64,000 nucleotides of DNA from G965218495 sp965262785 (GTDB lineage Bacteria > Bacteroidota > Rhodothermia > Rhodothermales > Bin80), in the NCBI GenBank assembly GCA_965262785.1, contig OZ253559.1:1116001-1180000 (forward strand). Reading direction: 5' to 3'. Numbering within the stretch: the stretch's first letter is position 1; each line of letters opens with the position of its first letter. Below, piece after piece: positions 36,825-45,866 of the stretch. The notes beneath the pieces were generated by a model. The model did no database searches. It worked only from the letters and a program-made list of their open reading frames with translations, and had not been told where the DNA came from. The position numbers were made by a program, and so were the translations under genes.

Positions 36825-37161
36825 CGCTGGCATAACGCAAAACCCGCAGCTGCCTGGACGCTCTGAGGCGCTGCACCGTGCCAAGATCGCCGCTTACGCG
36901 TGCGATCAGAGGATCCCTGCGGGATATCGTGCCCGGAAAGTCACTCCACGAGCCTGCCTACGCCCGAAAATCCGCGTGTGAGCACGCAATTGGGCCCACA
37001 TTGGCATGCACCGTCCCATTTGCACCCACACACTCGACCCGAAGCCCAATCCATTGCCAAAAGATATCTACTTTGAGGGCCCATCTCGGCAGAAGCCGCC
37101 GAAACCCAACTAAAATTTGTGCAATCCCCGAGACGGGCCCTACGTGAGGGTACGGGTGCGC

Positions 37162-38277
37162 TTAGAGCACCAGGCGCATCAACTGGTCGACGGTCAGCGC
37201 CAGGATGCCGAACATCAGGTGGCAGTAGACCTTGGTATGCCCGCGTACCCGCACATACCGTCCGCCGAACTCGTCTTTGAGTCGTCCATTGACCCGCTCC
37301 ACCGTCGAGCGCTCTCTGAAGCGTCTCCTCTCTGGCGTAACGTGTCCGATGCTGCGTTGCGCCCGCGCCTCGCGCTTCAGCTCCTCATTGCCACGCAGGT
37401 TGATATCAATGATCGGCACATGCCCCAGCGATCTGCTATGCTCTCGGATTTCCTTAGCATCGTACGCACTGTCCATCAAGTCGTACAGACTTTGTACCCG
37501 AGCGGCCGTCATCACTGCCAGCGGGATCGCCACCTGGCTGTCATGGACCGAAGCCGATGTTAGCGCAGCGCTGATCGGAATCCCCCCGTCAATCACATCC
37601 AAGTGCAGCTTGAAGCCGACCCAGCAGTGCCCGTGACCCTTCGAATTGCGTTTTGTCCCGACATTGCAGTCCTTCGGCAGTTCTTCCAGCATATCATCCA
37701 GCTCCATGGAGCGTTGACGCTGCAGGCGGGTAGGGGTTTTCGGTTGGTTGCCGTCGTTGGCCTTGGGCACAGACCGCTTCGGCTTCTCGCGTGCCGGAAT
37801 CGCGGTCGCGTCCCGCGAAACGTGCCCGGCCAGATGATCCTCCAGCGCGCACTCCAGCAGCACTGCGTGCAGCCGCCCCGGCAGGTCACTGTTGGCAAAT
37901 TCCGCGAACGCCCGCGAAAACGACGATTCGCTCGGTACCATGTACGACCACTCCCAGCCGCATAGCTGGTGCAGTACCGGATCGCTCTTTAGTCGCTCCA
38001 CCAACGCCCGCGTGGTCGGGATATCGAATACGGACTTAGCCAAAAAAGCCCGCGCCAGCGCAGCCCGGTCCGCCTTCGGACGGCCTGGACCCTTGGACTC
38101 GCACCCCGACAACAGCTCCTCCACGCGCACTAATTCCACCACAGAAACGAATCGTCTGTGCTGTTCACTGAGCTCGCCAATAGTGAGCTCCAGCAATGGA
38201 AACAATCTGAGCTGGAATGTGGACCAGTACCTGGACAACTCTGATCGCAATTGCATCTGCACGTTTATTGTATACAT
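37162..38277 (-). CDS. IS5/IS1182-like DDE transposase
   Basis: A 371-residue transposase (DDE_Tnp_1 type). The N-terminal helical region has LLELTIGELSEQHRRFVSVV. Catalytic positions: Asp in GHVSRDATAIPAREKPKRS, Asp in SLYDLMDSAYDAKEIREHS, Glu in RERSTVERVNGRLKDEFGG. The ORF is intact. Element ends are unclear: GTGAG occurs at about 37145 and, inverted, near 38338, but I see no clean repeat or target duplication. The IS256 element has inserted only about 25-35 bp from its left side. Confidence 0.88.
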   Translation of the reverse strand: MYTINVQMQLRSELSRYWSTFQLRLFPLLELTIGELSEQHRRFVSVVELVRVEELLSGCESKGPGRPKADRAALARAFLAKSVFDIPTTRALVERLKSDPVLHQLCGWEWSYMVPSESSFSRAFAEFANSDLPGRLHAVLLECALEDHLAGHVSRDATAIPAREKPKRSVPKANDGNQPKTPTRLQRQRSMELDDMLEELPKDCNVGTKRNSKGHGHCWVGFKLHLDVIDGGIPISAALTSASVHDSQVAIPLAVMTAARVQSLYDLMDSAYDAKEIREHSRSLGHVPIIDINLRGNEELKREARAQRSIGHVTPERRRFRERSTVERVNGRLKDEFGGRYVRVRGHTKVYCHLMFGILALTVDQLMRLVL

Positions 38278-38874
38278 TTATGATTCTCACGTGTTCAAGT
38301 ATACGACTCACGACGCACTTAATCCGCATTATTCTCACCCACGCCCTAACTTTCTACGCCCGGTTTCGCGCTCTCAGCCTATTTTTGCAAAAGGCTCTTT
38401 CGTTCTTGTTCAAGCGGGACGGGCGCGGAATGTTGCAGTTTCGTTCCCTCTCCCCAGTAGTACTGGCCAAGCGCGCATGGTGGGTATCCGGCTGCGCCAG
38501 ACGTTGCGGGCGGCCAACGCGGAGTCGATCTGGCCTGCGGACGGCAAGTGCAGCTTTCGCATACCCATCCGGCCACAGTTGGAGGGGTGGGAGTGCGGAG
38601 GTGAGGGTTCCGACTATCGGGTGGGGTGCGATCGGACAGGATATCGCGCCGATTTGTGGCACCTTTCAGGCACCAGAGTTAGCTTTCGATAATTGTACCT
38701 GTTGTGGTAGCCGAGTCCTCTACCGGGCTTACACGTGACATTGCGCTTCCGGTCCGTACCTGCACCTACCGGCGCGCGCCTCACCCAGACCGCGCAAAAA
38801 GGCTAATCCCAAGTCACTCAAGCGGAAATTCTAGGCCCATTGAACCTTCCCTATTCTATATAAGTCCCAATAAA
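38278..38874 (+). other. Region between a transposase and propeller gene 3, no supported gene
   Basis: About 600 bp. The left 60-80 bp are AT-rich and probably carry the transposase promoter and IS end. The rest has overlapping frames on both strands without recognisable domains. The right end (38860-38874) is AT-rich just before the propeller start. Confidence 0.3.
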
Positions 38875-40080
38875 ATGCCCACACCCTTTCGCCGCACGAT
38901 AAGCTTTGTCACCGCACTTGTCTTGCCCCTCAGTGTCTGTGCTGCCCAGCAAGTCCCATTCGAATCCATACCCATCGACAGCGTCGGCGTGCAGATCGTC
39001 ACCAGCGACCCAGCAAGTTCGGACGCAATCTGCACGATCAGCGAGGAGCCCGTCCTGATTATCGGCGAGGACGAGGAAGACGAAAACCAATGGTTCACCT
39101 CCGTCCGCGGCATGGGCCGGTTGTCCGGCGGATCCGTCGTGGCGGTCGACTACCAGACCGCCGAGGTCCGCATCTTCGACGAGACCGGCCGGCACCTACG
39201 GTCAATGGGCGCACGCGGCGAAGGACCCGGTGAGTTTTTGCATCCCTCCACCCTGTGGATTTCCGCAGGCGACACCCTATGGGTGGGCAACACCCGCCCA
39301 TGGCACTACAATGTTTTCACGGCACAGGGCCAATTCGTGCGGCGCGCGAGTCTCAGTCCGGCGTATCTGAATCCGTCCCATGCTGGAGGCGTGCTCGACA
39401 ACGGATACACGGTGAATGCGAGAAGGGAATGGGTGGCGCGCGCGAATTTCTCTGTTCCAGACACCTTGATAGTGGAAGTCCACAATCCCAGCGGCGAGCT
39501 TGTCGGCAGCCTCGCCAAGATCCCTGACAGAATCAGCGGCACGGTCAAGGAAGACCCGGACCTCGGGCTGGACCTAATTTTCCAGTCGTTCGCGGAAGTT
39601 GACGCGCGAGGATCAATCATCGTGCTGGCACACGGAAGTGAACCGGAGGTCCGGGTGCTGGACGATGAATTCAACTTGCGGACGATCATCCGCTGGCTCG
39701 AACCGGTTCGCAGAGTCACGAGTACGGACGTACGCGCCTGGCGCGAAGATTTGGAGGAGCGCCGCACCCAACAGGAGTCATCGTTATTGCGGCAGAGTTA
39801 CAACACTGCCCTTAGCCGGGACCGCCCCGTGGCTGAAGTTTTTCCGGCTATGTCGAATGTAGTGATCGGCCGCGACGACCGCATATGGGTCCGGAAATAC
39901 GACCGGCCGCGAGAAGACCGCGGATGGCTCGCCTTTGGCGCTGACGGCGAATTCATTTGCCACTTGGCCCAGCTCCCCGGCAGCGTCAGGGAATTCGGCG
40001 CCGACTACGTGCTTCTTCTCCACAGATCCGAGCTTGGGATCCAATCAATTCGGATGCACCGTCTCTCGACACATCCTTGA
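38875..40080 (+). CDS. Six-bladed beta-propeller exported protein (3)
   Basis: The frame is open from 38704, but ATG 38875 begins a signal peptide (MPTPFRRTISFVTALVLPLS, cleavage expected near CAAQQ), giving 401 residues. Blades include GMGRLSGGSVVAVDYQTAEV, RIFDETGRHLRSMGARGEGP followed by GEFLHPSTLW, NVFTAQGQFVRRASL and RGWLAFGADGEFICHLAQL. It has a Ser/Ala cleavage site rather than a lipobox. Same class as propellers 1 and 2 but on the plus strand. Confidence 0.85.
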   Translation: MPTPFRRTISFVTALVLPLSVCAAQQVPFESIPIDSVGVQIVTSDPASSDAICTISEEPVLIIGEDEEDENQWFTSVRGMGRLSGGSVVAVDYQTAEVRIFDETGRHLRSMGARGEGPGEFLHPSTLWISAGDTLWVGNTRPWHYNVFTAQGQFVRRASLSPAYLNPSHAGGVLDNGYTVNARREWVARANFSVPDTLIVEVHNPSGELVGSLAKIPDRISGTVKEDPDLGLDLIFQSFAEVDARGSIIVLAHGSEPEVRVLDDEFNLRTIIRWLEPVRRVTSTDVRAWREDLEERRTQQESSLLRQSYNTALSRDRPVAEVFPAMSNVVIGRDDRIWVRKYDRPREDRGWLAFGADGEFICHLAQLPGSVREFGADYVLLLHRSELGIQSIRMHRLSTHP

Positions 40081-40212
40081 TGTTCCTCGGCGCAATCTGC
40101 TTGTTCAACAGGGCCTCCCTCTGCGAGAGGACCCTGTCCACCTCGGATTCCGTGCAATCCTCAGTCTTTAGAAACGTGCGTAAGACCTCTGGATCGTAAA
40201 GATACTCCCTGA
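40050..40212 (-). other. Protein-like minus-strand fragment overlapping the propeller 3' end
   Basis: On the minus strand a short open stretch reads LREYLYDPEVLRTFLKTEDC and then TESEVDRVLSQREALLNKQI, highly protein-like and lacking a start codon. It sits downstream (minus direction) of repeat B copy 2, the same arrangement as repeat B copy 1 and propeller gene 1. I do not recognise the family; it is probably a gene remnant. Confidence 0.3.
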
Positions 40213-40254
40213 GCTACCGTCGACGCAGCAGTGATCGGGTAGCAATTGTTTCCT

Positions 40255-40283
40255 CCGACGTGTTATTATCGGAAATGTGTTAG
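40255..40283 (-). repeat. Leader-like repeat B, copy 2
   Basis: Partner of 28773-28801, with one mismatch in the 29-bp core and weaker similarity over about 90 bp on the downstream side. Located between propeller gene 3 and a tyrosine-recombinase relic. Confidence 0.6.
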
Positions 40284-40406
40284 GACCCGAAAAACGGGGA
40301 TGAACGAACGACAAGGCACCCCCTGCACGCCCAGCGCGGCACCGTTCAATCGGTAAAAACTTTGCCGCTGAAAACGGTATAAATATATGTCGTACATCAA
40401 CTGAAA

Positions 40407-40694
40407 CAGGCACCATCCCGCGCACAGCCGCAGGAAGCGGTCTGGCAGGGACGGCGCGGACCACTGACCCGCAAAGGACTGTGGGGCATCGTCAAAAAAG
40501 CGGCGAATCGAGCCGGACTAAGCGAAGACGTGTCCTTACACTGGCTCCGGCATGCCGCTGCCAGCCATGCCATGGATCGAGGTGCCCCCGTACACGTCGT
40601 GCAAAGCACCCTCGGACACCAAAGCCTTACCACCACCTCCCGACACATGCACGCAAGGCCCCACGACGCCATCGGAAACTACCTGGCGCTCTAA
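40407..40694 (+). pseudogene. Tyrosine recombinase (phage/ICE-type integrase) C-terminal relic
   Basis: About 95 codons encode the catalytic end of a tyrosine recombinase: LTRKGLWGIVKKAANRAGLS, HWLRHAAASHAMDRGAPVHV, VQSTLGHQSLTTTSRHMHAR and a natural stop. The HxLRH box and LGH box are there, but the nucleophilic tyrosine, expected in RYMHARP, is His. With the N-terminal two thirds missing it cannot act. It is the trace of an old integrated element. Confidence 0.85.
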
Positions 40695-40702
40695 AGACCG
40701 CG

Positions 40703-40924
40703 TCAGTCCGTCTCCCGAGGGCGACCACACAAGCAAGCAAGCATAGCAATGCCCGGGGGCGTTACCGGCTTCGACGACAACGTAATGTACTCCCCATCCG
40801 AAGTGGCTTTCATGGCCTGAATGTCCTTAGCAATGGCAGCAGGATCGTAATTGAACTTCGCTGCATATGCCTCGCGTAATGCACGCAACTCGGCTAGAAT
40901 CGGGTCCGCCGGTGGGTTGTCCAT
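40703..40924 (-). CDS. Small antitoxin-like protein
   Basis: A 73-residue protein beginning MDNPPADPILAELRALREAY with AAKFNYDPAAIAKDIQAMKA. This is a recurrent small family (an IxxELHxxRxxYAxxFxYDxxAI pattern) found immediately downstream of PIN-domain toxins. It overlaps the end of the PIN-like frame. Presumably an antitoxin; the role is inferred from context. Confidence 0.6.
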   Translation of the reverse strand: MDNPPADPILAELRALREAYAAKFNYDPAAIAKDIQAMKATSDGEYITLSSKPVTPPGIAMLACLCGRPRETD

Positions 40925-41198
40925 TGGATTCCTCCATTAATGCAGCCGGTGTACAGATAACTTCCGGTCCATAGTTCAACGCACGACACATGCGATTAAT
41001 CCTTGGGAGTTGCACTGGGTTCGCAATGTGCTTGAAGATCCACGTCACCAGATAGTCCACACTATTGACCGCGGCGATGGCGATACGGGTCGCATCGGCG
41101 GCTGCCTTGTGTGGCAAAGCGCCTTGAATCAGCAATTCATCAACCAGCGCTATCACCGCTGCCGTAGTCAGAGAGCAGCTCGATTCTGATTCATGCAC
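40827..41198 (-). pseudogene. PIN-domain toxin, C-terminal fragment
   Basis: The first 90 residues of the frame match the second half of a VapC-type PIN domain: VDELLIQGALPHKAAADATR, IAIAAVNSVDYLVTWIFKHI (the conserved acidic/W-K-H region), CRALNYGPEVICTPAALMEE. The N-terminal half with the first catalytic Asp is missing, replaced upstream by the relaxase remnant. The tail after LMEE runs out of family sequence and into the downstream gene, suggesting a lost stop codon. Confidence 0.7.
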
Positions 41199-41225
41199 GT
41201 GTATTACCGGCCTCGCATGGCGGTT

Positions 41226-42007
41226 TTACATCCCCAAGCCCCGATCTTGCTCACGCATGCGCTCTTGGTGCACGCGGTAGTCCACCATATCCAGGATTCC
41301 GCTTTCAATGCCGCGCTCGTGCGCCTCTTTTGCCAAATCCAGATGCTGATGCTCCGGTGTCCGCTCCAACGCCATGCCGGTCGCCTGGTCGCGCTGCTGG
41401 TCCAGCTGCTGTCTGTCGCGTTGGTGCTCCTTCCGCGCTAGGGTAAGTGTCTCTTCGGCCAGTTCTGCGCGCCGGCGCCAGGCGTCCCGGTGCTGATGCA
41501 AGCCCTGGATCTGCGGGCGCATACGCGCCCACATGCTCTTGGCCGTTTCCCTCCATGAGACCTCCTTCAAGTGCGGCGCCTCCGCTGGTGCCAAGGTCTG
41601 AATCCGTAGCGCTGCCGCCCGCACCCGTTCTTGCACGAACCTCGGTACGCGCCAACCGTCAATGCCCTTCGTTTACTGCGTACGCCGCACGGCCTTGACC
41701 ATGTCCGAGTTGGAGGCTACGCCTAACGGCTCGAGTGCCTGCGCGTAGGTCTGCTGCATCTCGCGCAGCTTGTGGGCACCGCTGAAATACACCTTGTAGG
41801 ACAGGTGCCCCTGGAATTGGTCGGGATGACCGCGGCGTGGATGTGGGGGCGTGTTTCGTCCAGGTGCAGCACGGCATAGGCCAGCTTTCCCGGGCACTGT
41901 TGCACCAGCCACTCCAGTGTGGCCTTCGCCCACGCATCTACCGCGGGCACATCATGATTATCGTGATACCACTCGTCTCGCACGTCTTCGCCCGGGCCAG
42001 AGTCCAC
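41226..42007 (-). pseudogene. Mob/Pre-type plasmid relaxase, decayed
   Basis: The minus strand holds pieces of a mobilisation relaxase in at least two frames. 41723-42007 carries the metal-binding motif LHLDETRPHIHAAVIP of Mob/Pre enzymes; a frameshift near 41820 continues it as FQGHLSYKVYFSGAHKLREM to a stop at 41673. The coiled-coil-rich C-terminal part (RRAELAEETLTLARKEHQRD) is open at 41226-41636. It shows a mobilisable plasmid or integrated element once resided here. Confidence 0.85.
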
Positions 42008-42302
42008 TCCGACAGATCCAACTTGGCCAAGGCACGTAATCCAACCTCTGGTCTTCGGAGAAGAGTGACTCAGTGCCTGTCCACTGCTGCAAATTGCCTA
42101 ATTCGGTCCGAAGCAGCATCCCCGACCAGGCACCAGTTAGAACTCGAGTCTCCCTGTTACCGTCTGGATGCTTAGCGTTAACGACAGGTGAAACTCACCC
42201 TTATGCAGATGCGGATTTCTGTCGCTCATAACGCTGTCTTTGTGGATGGTATCGACCAGAAGAGCTGCGGAGTGTGTGTTCATCCTTCCACGGGATTAGC
42301 CT

Positions 42303-42809
42303 TCATCCGTCGTCGTCGGGCAGGTCGCAATTAACCAAATCCAAATTGCCATTATCGTTCTTAACCAGGTTGTGTCCGTCGGAATGAGTATTCCCGTCAT
42401 CGTCTTTCCATGTCCATGCTCCGTCGCAGTGTTGAAACAGGTCTCGCAAGCACCGCTGGGCCCCCAAGCCTCCACCTTTCTCCAATTCGCAATCTGACGG
42501 AGGTTCCACATCGTCCGTGGATCCACTCTTGCCGAGGGCCAACCCCAACAGGAGTGCGCCTGTGTCATCTGGAGTCAGGAACCCCCAGTGGGTCCCTTTG
42601 GGCAACCGGCCAATGTCCTTGGGCTCAAATTCGGAGACAAAAACGCTACGATAGGAGGTGATCAGTGACTCTCCAGGCGTTTCAAGTTGACTAATCAGTG
42701 AGAGAAGGTCCTGTGGTGATTCGTCCACCGTGGTAGAAGACGAATCGCAGCCGGTAATGATCAGGAGACCTATGATCAGTAGGCCAGCGAAAGTGGAGAA
42801 GGCTTTCAC
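42303..42809 (-). CDS. Hypothetical lipoprotein
   Basis: 168 residues with a clear lipoprotein signal (MKAFSTFAGLLIIGLLIITG, lipobox Cys21). The mature part has no recognised domain; it ends in an Asp/Asn-rich segment (WKDDDGNTHSDGHNLV and a final NCDLPDDDG). Four cysteines downstream of the lipobox could form disulfides. It stands alone in the accessory region. A stable, outer-membrane- or periplasm-anchored product is likely; function unknown. Confidence 0.7.
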   Translation of the reverse strand: MKAFSTFAGLLIIGLLIITGCDSSSTTVDESPQDLLSLISQLETPGESLITSYRSVFVSEFEPKDIGRLPKGTHWGFLTPDDTGALLLGLALGKSGSTDDVEPPSDCELEKGGGLGAQRCLRDLFQHCDGAWTWKDDDGNTHSDGHNLVKNDNGNLDLVNCDLPDDDG

Positions 42810-43700
42810 GATTCAACGATATTCGAGTGAATGAAAGTGGTGGTATCGCTTCCATTGGCGTGTGTTCCTGAAGATTATGAGCATATTCGGGGTGCTTGTG
42901 CCTTTAACTTTGAAATGCATGGTATGTGCAAATAACGTTCCCTGGTGTCGCTGCTTGCCCCATGTCCGCCGCTCTCGTACCCGGTGATTGACCAAAAACC
43001 CTTTTTTTCAGGCTTTGGGTGCGTAGGTGCGGTCGTCACTGGGTCATATGCTTTAAGGGCCGCTCACACGGCGCGCTGAGAGCGCCTAGGTCGCACCCGA
43101 ATGCGATCAAAGGCAATCTAGGCGAAAACTGACCGTTGCGGGCATATGTGCAGCATGGTGTGTAAAACGTATGGAACATGGCCCGGTCAGATAGCGCACT
43201 CCCCAGCGGTGGCACTACACACTACTATAACAAAAAGGGCAGGCATATTCTATGTCTCCCGCCCCGACCTATGGGGCACTCTCCTCGTGCAGGTGATGTA
43301 CTTCACCAGACGCACATGTACAGGCACCAAGCGTTGTTGGCAGGGGACTTAAGCCCATGAGTTGACACCTTCAGGGAGTGCGTTGCGGCCAAGGAGCGGT
43401 TAAAAGTTGAACCCTACATTTACCACAGTTTCGTCCGCAATGCGTTCCAGAGGCATATCCACAAAGAGCGTTGTCAGTATAGACCGCACTCTCTCTTGGC
43501 TTCGGTATGTGCCAATAAAAATGAGGCAAGTTCTCCGCGGAATTAGTGTAGCGGGTGGCACTCATGCTAACAGTAACTGGTCGCGTGTGACTACTGCCGA
43601 AAACGACGCACCACGTGCTGCGGCATGCTCACGCACAGCGACCTTCGTGCTGTCAATCGCGTCAGGCAGAGCGGGATAGTTACACCACCCACAGGTCGCA
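42810..43700 (-). other. Gene-poor stretch with a redoxin-like relic at its right end
   Basis: From 42810 to about 43390 I see no gene. The minus strand from about 43690 to 43400 contains fragments in two frames: PALPDAIDSTKVAVREHAAA followed by RGASFSAVVTRDQLLL, then LTTLFVDMPLERIADETVVN ending VGFNF and a stop. The first resembles thioredoxin-like exported proteins that often accompany propeller genes; if so it is frameshifted and dead. Confidence 0.3.
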
Positions 43701-43795
43701 GAACCGAAACACACTAGGACGAGTTCGTGTTCCAGCGGCCTCGTGAATGCTGTCCCCTTCCTTGCCTCTCCGATGTCCGTCCGCCGCCGTGTCAG

Positions 43796-44398
43796 TCATC
43801 GTGTTGCGTCCGGTATAGGATGGATCCCCAGTTGAGGATACGGGTCGGATTGGGCAGTGTACAGATACTCCTGATCTATGGCCCGCACACGCCTTCCCAT
43901 TATATTTGTATTGACCGGACGCATCCCCAGATACTCGCCCCGCCCCGATAACACATCCACTTTGTAGAAGTGGCCCGCCCAACGATCTCGGTCTTTGGTC
44001 AGCTGTTCACGACGAGTCAGCCAGAACGAGTCTCCGCGCGCTTCCCCCGTAATGTCGATGTCGTTCGATTCACCAACATGTGATGGCCAATTCGCGGCAC
44101 TTACCAGATGGCCTTGCTTGGAATACAGCACTAGTTTTGGTGCTATCCGTGCATCTGCAAACCTGATCCGCCAGATCATGTCTCCGGACTCGGTGAATGC
44201 GGTCGCTATTGGAGCGCTGGGCTGTGCAAACAGAAGAATGCGATGCATCTCGTTGCACTCCATGCTGCCTCCTTCGGCCATTCGCCTTCGAATCATGTAG
44301 TGGGAGTGGTTGGAGCCCACACCGAACGATGAGACGTATTTCCCGTCCAGCGTGTGCCCTGTGTGCCTATAATGTACGTTACACTTTTGCTTCAGAAA
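43796..44398 (-). pseudogene. Beta-propeller protein (4), truncated by an IS3 element
   Basis: The minus-strand frame is open from the IS3 boundary (44398) to a stop at 43796. It encodes propeller blades TLDGKYVSSFGVGSNHSHYM, LLFAQPSAPIATAFTESGDM, KVDVLSGRGEYLGMRPVN and a C-terminus typical of BF3164-like propeller proteins. The N-terminal half is missing and is not found on the other side of the IS, so a deletion accompanied or followed the insertion. Confidence 0.7.
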
Positions 44399-44472
44399 TT
44401 AGGGAGCAATTCCGGATCCGCCGTTGGCATCCGACTTGGGCGATTCAGCTTTTCTGATCAACTGTTAGCCCA

Positions 44473-44871
44473 ATGGATAACTCTACCAATACGCTCCAGA
44501 ACAGCCTCCATGGCGTTCCTTCTACTGAGGTCGGGCCTCGCGCGAAGCGTAGGCAATTCACGGCCGCGTACAAGCGGCGGATTGTAGCGGAAGCCGAGGC
44601 TTGTACGGTGCCGGGGCAGATCGGTGCGCTGCTGCGCCGCGAGGGCCTCTACAGCTCAACGTTGTCGAGATGGCGTGGGCAGCAGCAGGCTTTGGCCAGC
44701 GCGCCGGGTCGTGGTCGCAAGCCTGCTTCGTCGCAAGCGGAGACGATCCGGCGGCAGCGGCAGGAGATCGCGCGGCTGAAGCGCAAGCTGACGAAGGCGG
44801 AGACGGTCATTGAGGTTCAAAAAAAACTCTGCGTGCTATTTGGGGCAGACGAGACCGCGCAGGGAGAGTAG
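44473..44871 (+). CDS. IS3-family OrfA (helix-turn-helix protein)
   Basis: 132 residues with the IS3 OrfA HTH (RRQFTAAYKRRIVAEAEACT, then LLRREGLYSSTLSRWRGQQQ) and a leucine-zipper-like coiled coil (ETIRRQRQEIARLKRKLTKA) before a family-typical VIEVQKKLCVLFG end. It binds the IS ends and, by frameshifting or as a separate protein, works with OrfB. The A8 run near its end could allow -1 frameshifting. Confidence 0.9.
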   Translation: MDNSTNTLQNSLHGVPSTEVGPRAKRRQFTAAYKRRIVAEAEACTVPGQIGALLRREGLYSSTLSRWRGQQQALASAPGRGRKPASSQAETIRRQRQEIARLKRKLTKAETVIEVQKKLCVLFGADETAQGE

Positions 44872-44873
44872 CT

Positions 44874-45866
44874 ATGGTGAAGGAGCTTACCATGCGGCCT
44901 GTCGCCCTGAAGAAGGCGCAAGCTTGCCGATTGATGGGCGTGTCCCGCATGTGGTACTACCGTGCTATGGCACCGAAGGCGCAGCCGCATCAGCGCAAGA
45001 AGCGACCCAGGGGACGCTACATCGGCGAAGCGGAGCGCGCGCAGATCCGCGTCGTGCTCAACAGCGAACGGTTCTACGATATGCCTCCCCGTCAGATTTA
45101 CGCCACGCTTCTGGACGAAGGCCGCTACGTGTGCCACTGGCGGACCATGTACCGCATACTTTCCGAGTGCGACCAGGTCCGCGAGCGGCGCAATCAGCGC
45201 AAGCATCCGCCGTATCGTAAGCCGGAACGCTTGGCATCGGGACCCAACCAGCTATGGAGCTGGGACATTACCAAGCTTCGCGGGTCGTACAAGTGGACGC
45301 ACTACTCGCTCTACGTCATCATGGATGTCTACAGCCGATACGTGGTAGGCTGGACCATTGCTCCAGGGGAGTCTTCCGCACTGGCCCGGGCCCTAATTCA
45401 GACGAGCTGCCGCCGTCAGGGCATCGCGCACCATCAGCTTATCATCCACAGCGACCGGGGCAGTGCCATGACGTCAAAGACAGTCGCCCAGCTGCTGGCG
45501 GAACTTGGCGTCGAGAAATCGCTCTCGCGGCCCTATAACTCCAATGACAACCCCTATTCGGAAGCGCAATTCAAGACGATGAAGTATCGGCCGACGTATC
45601 CGGGCCGCTTTGGCTCGCTGGAAGACGCCAAAGCCTGAACAGGGCGCTTCTTACTCTGGTACAACCACAGCCACTACCACACGGGACTCGCGCTAATGGT
45701 GCCCGCCGTGGTGCACGCTGGACAGGAGAAAGCCGTTAGGGCGGCCCGGCAACAGGTGCTGAAGGAGGCCTATGAGGCATCCGGAGCGCTTCGCACGAGG
45801 GGTGCCGAAGGTGGGAATGCCGCCAAAGAATGTCTGGATCAACAAGCCACCAGACCCAGACGCTAA
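44874..45866 (+). pseudogene. IS3-family OrfB transposase with an in-frame stop
   Basis: The frame from ATG 44874 encodes the HTH_21 and rve integrase regions: SWDITKLRGSYKWTHYSLYV (first Asp), IIHSDRGSAMTSKTVAQLLA (second Asp), SRPYNSNDNPYSEAQFKTMK (Glu). It meets TGA at 45636-45638, where the family has Trp (EDAKA-stop-TGRFLLWYNHSHYH), then stays open to TAA at 45864-45866. A single TGG to TGA change explains it. All DDE residues precede the stop, but the C-terminal segment is lost, so activity is doubtful. Confidence 0.85.

Larger units (their letters stand above)
34463..37128 (+). mobile_element. IS256-family insertion sequence with two ORFs, complete, 2666 bp
   Basis: Terminal inverted repeats share GGGATTGCACAAATT followed by a related AGTTGGG block (34463 onward, and on the minus strand from 37128). 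An exact 8-bp direct repeat CGAGACGG flanks the element (34455-34462 and 37129-37136), as expected for IS256. At 2.67 kb it is about twice the usual IS256 size because of a second, upstream ORF and about 300 bp of 3' non-coding sequence (36825-37128). Two overlapping genes fill the rest. Confidence 0.95.

Noticed and set aside
38354..38662. Overlapping ORFs on both strands between the IS5-like transposase and propeller 3
   Set aside because: No ribosome-binding site, no domain, and equally open frames on both strands, as expected for GC-rich non-coding DNA.
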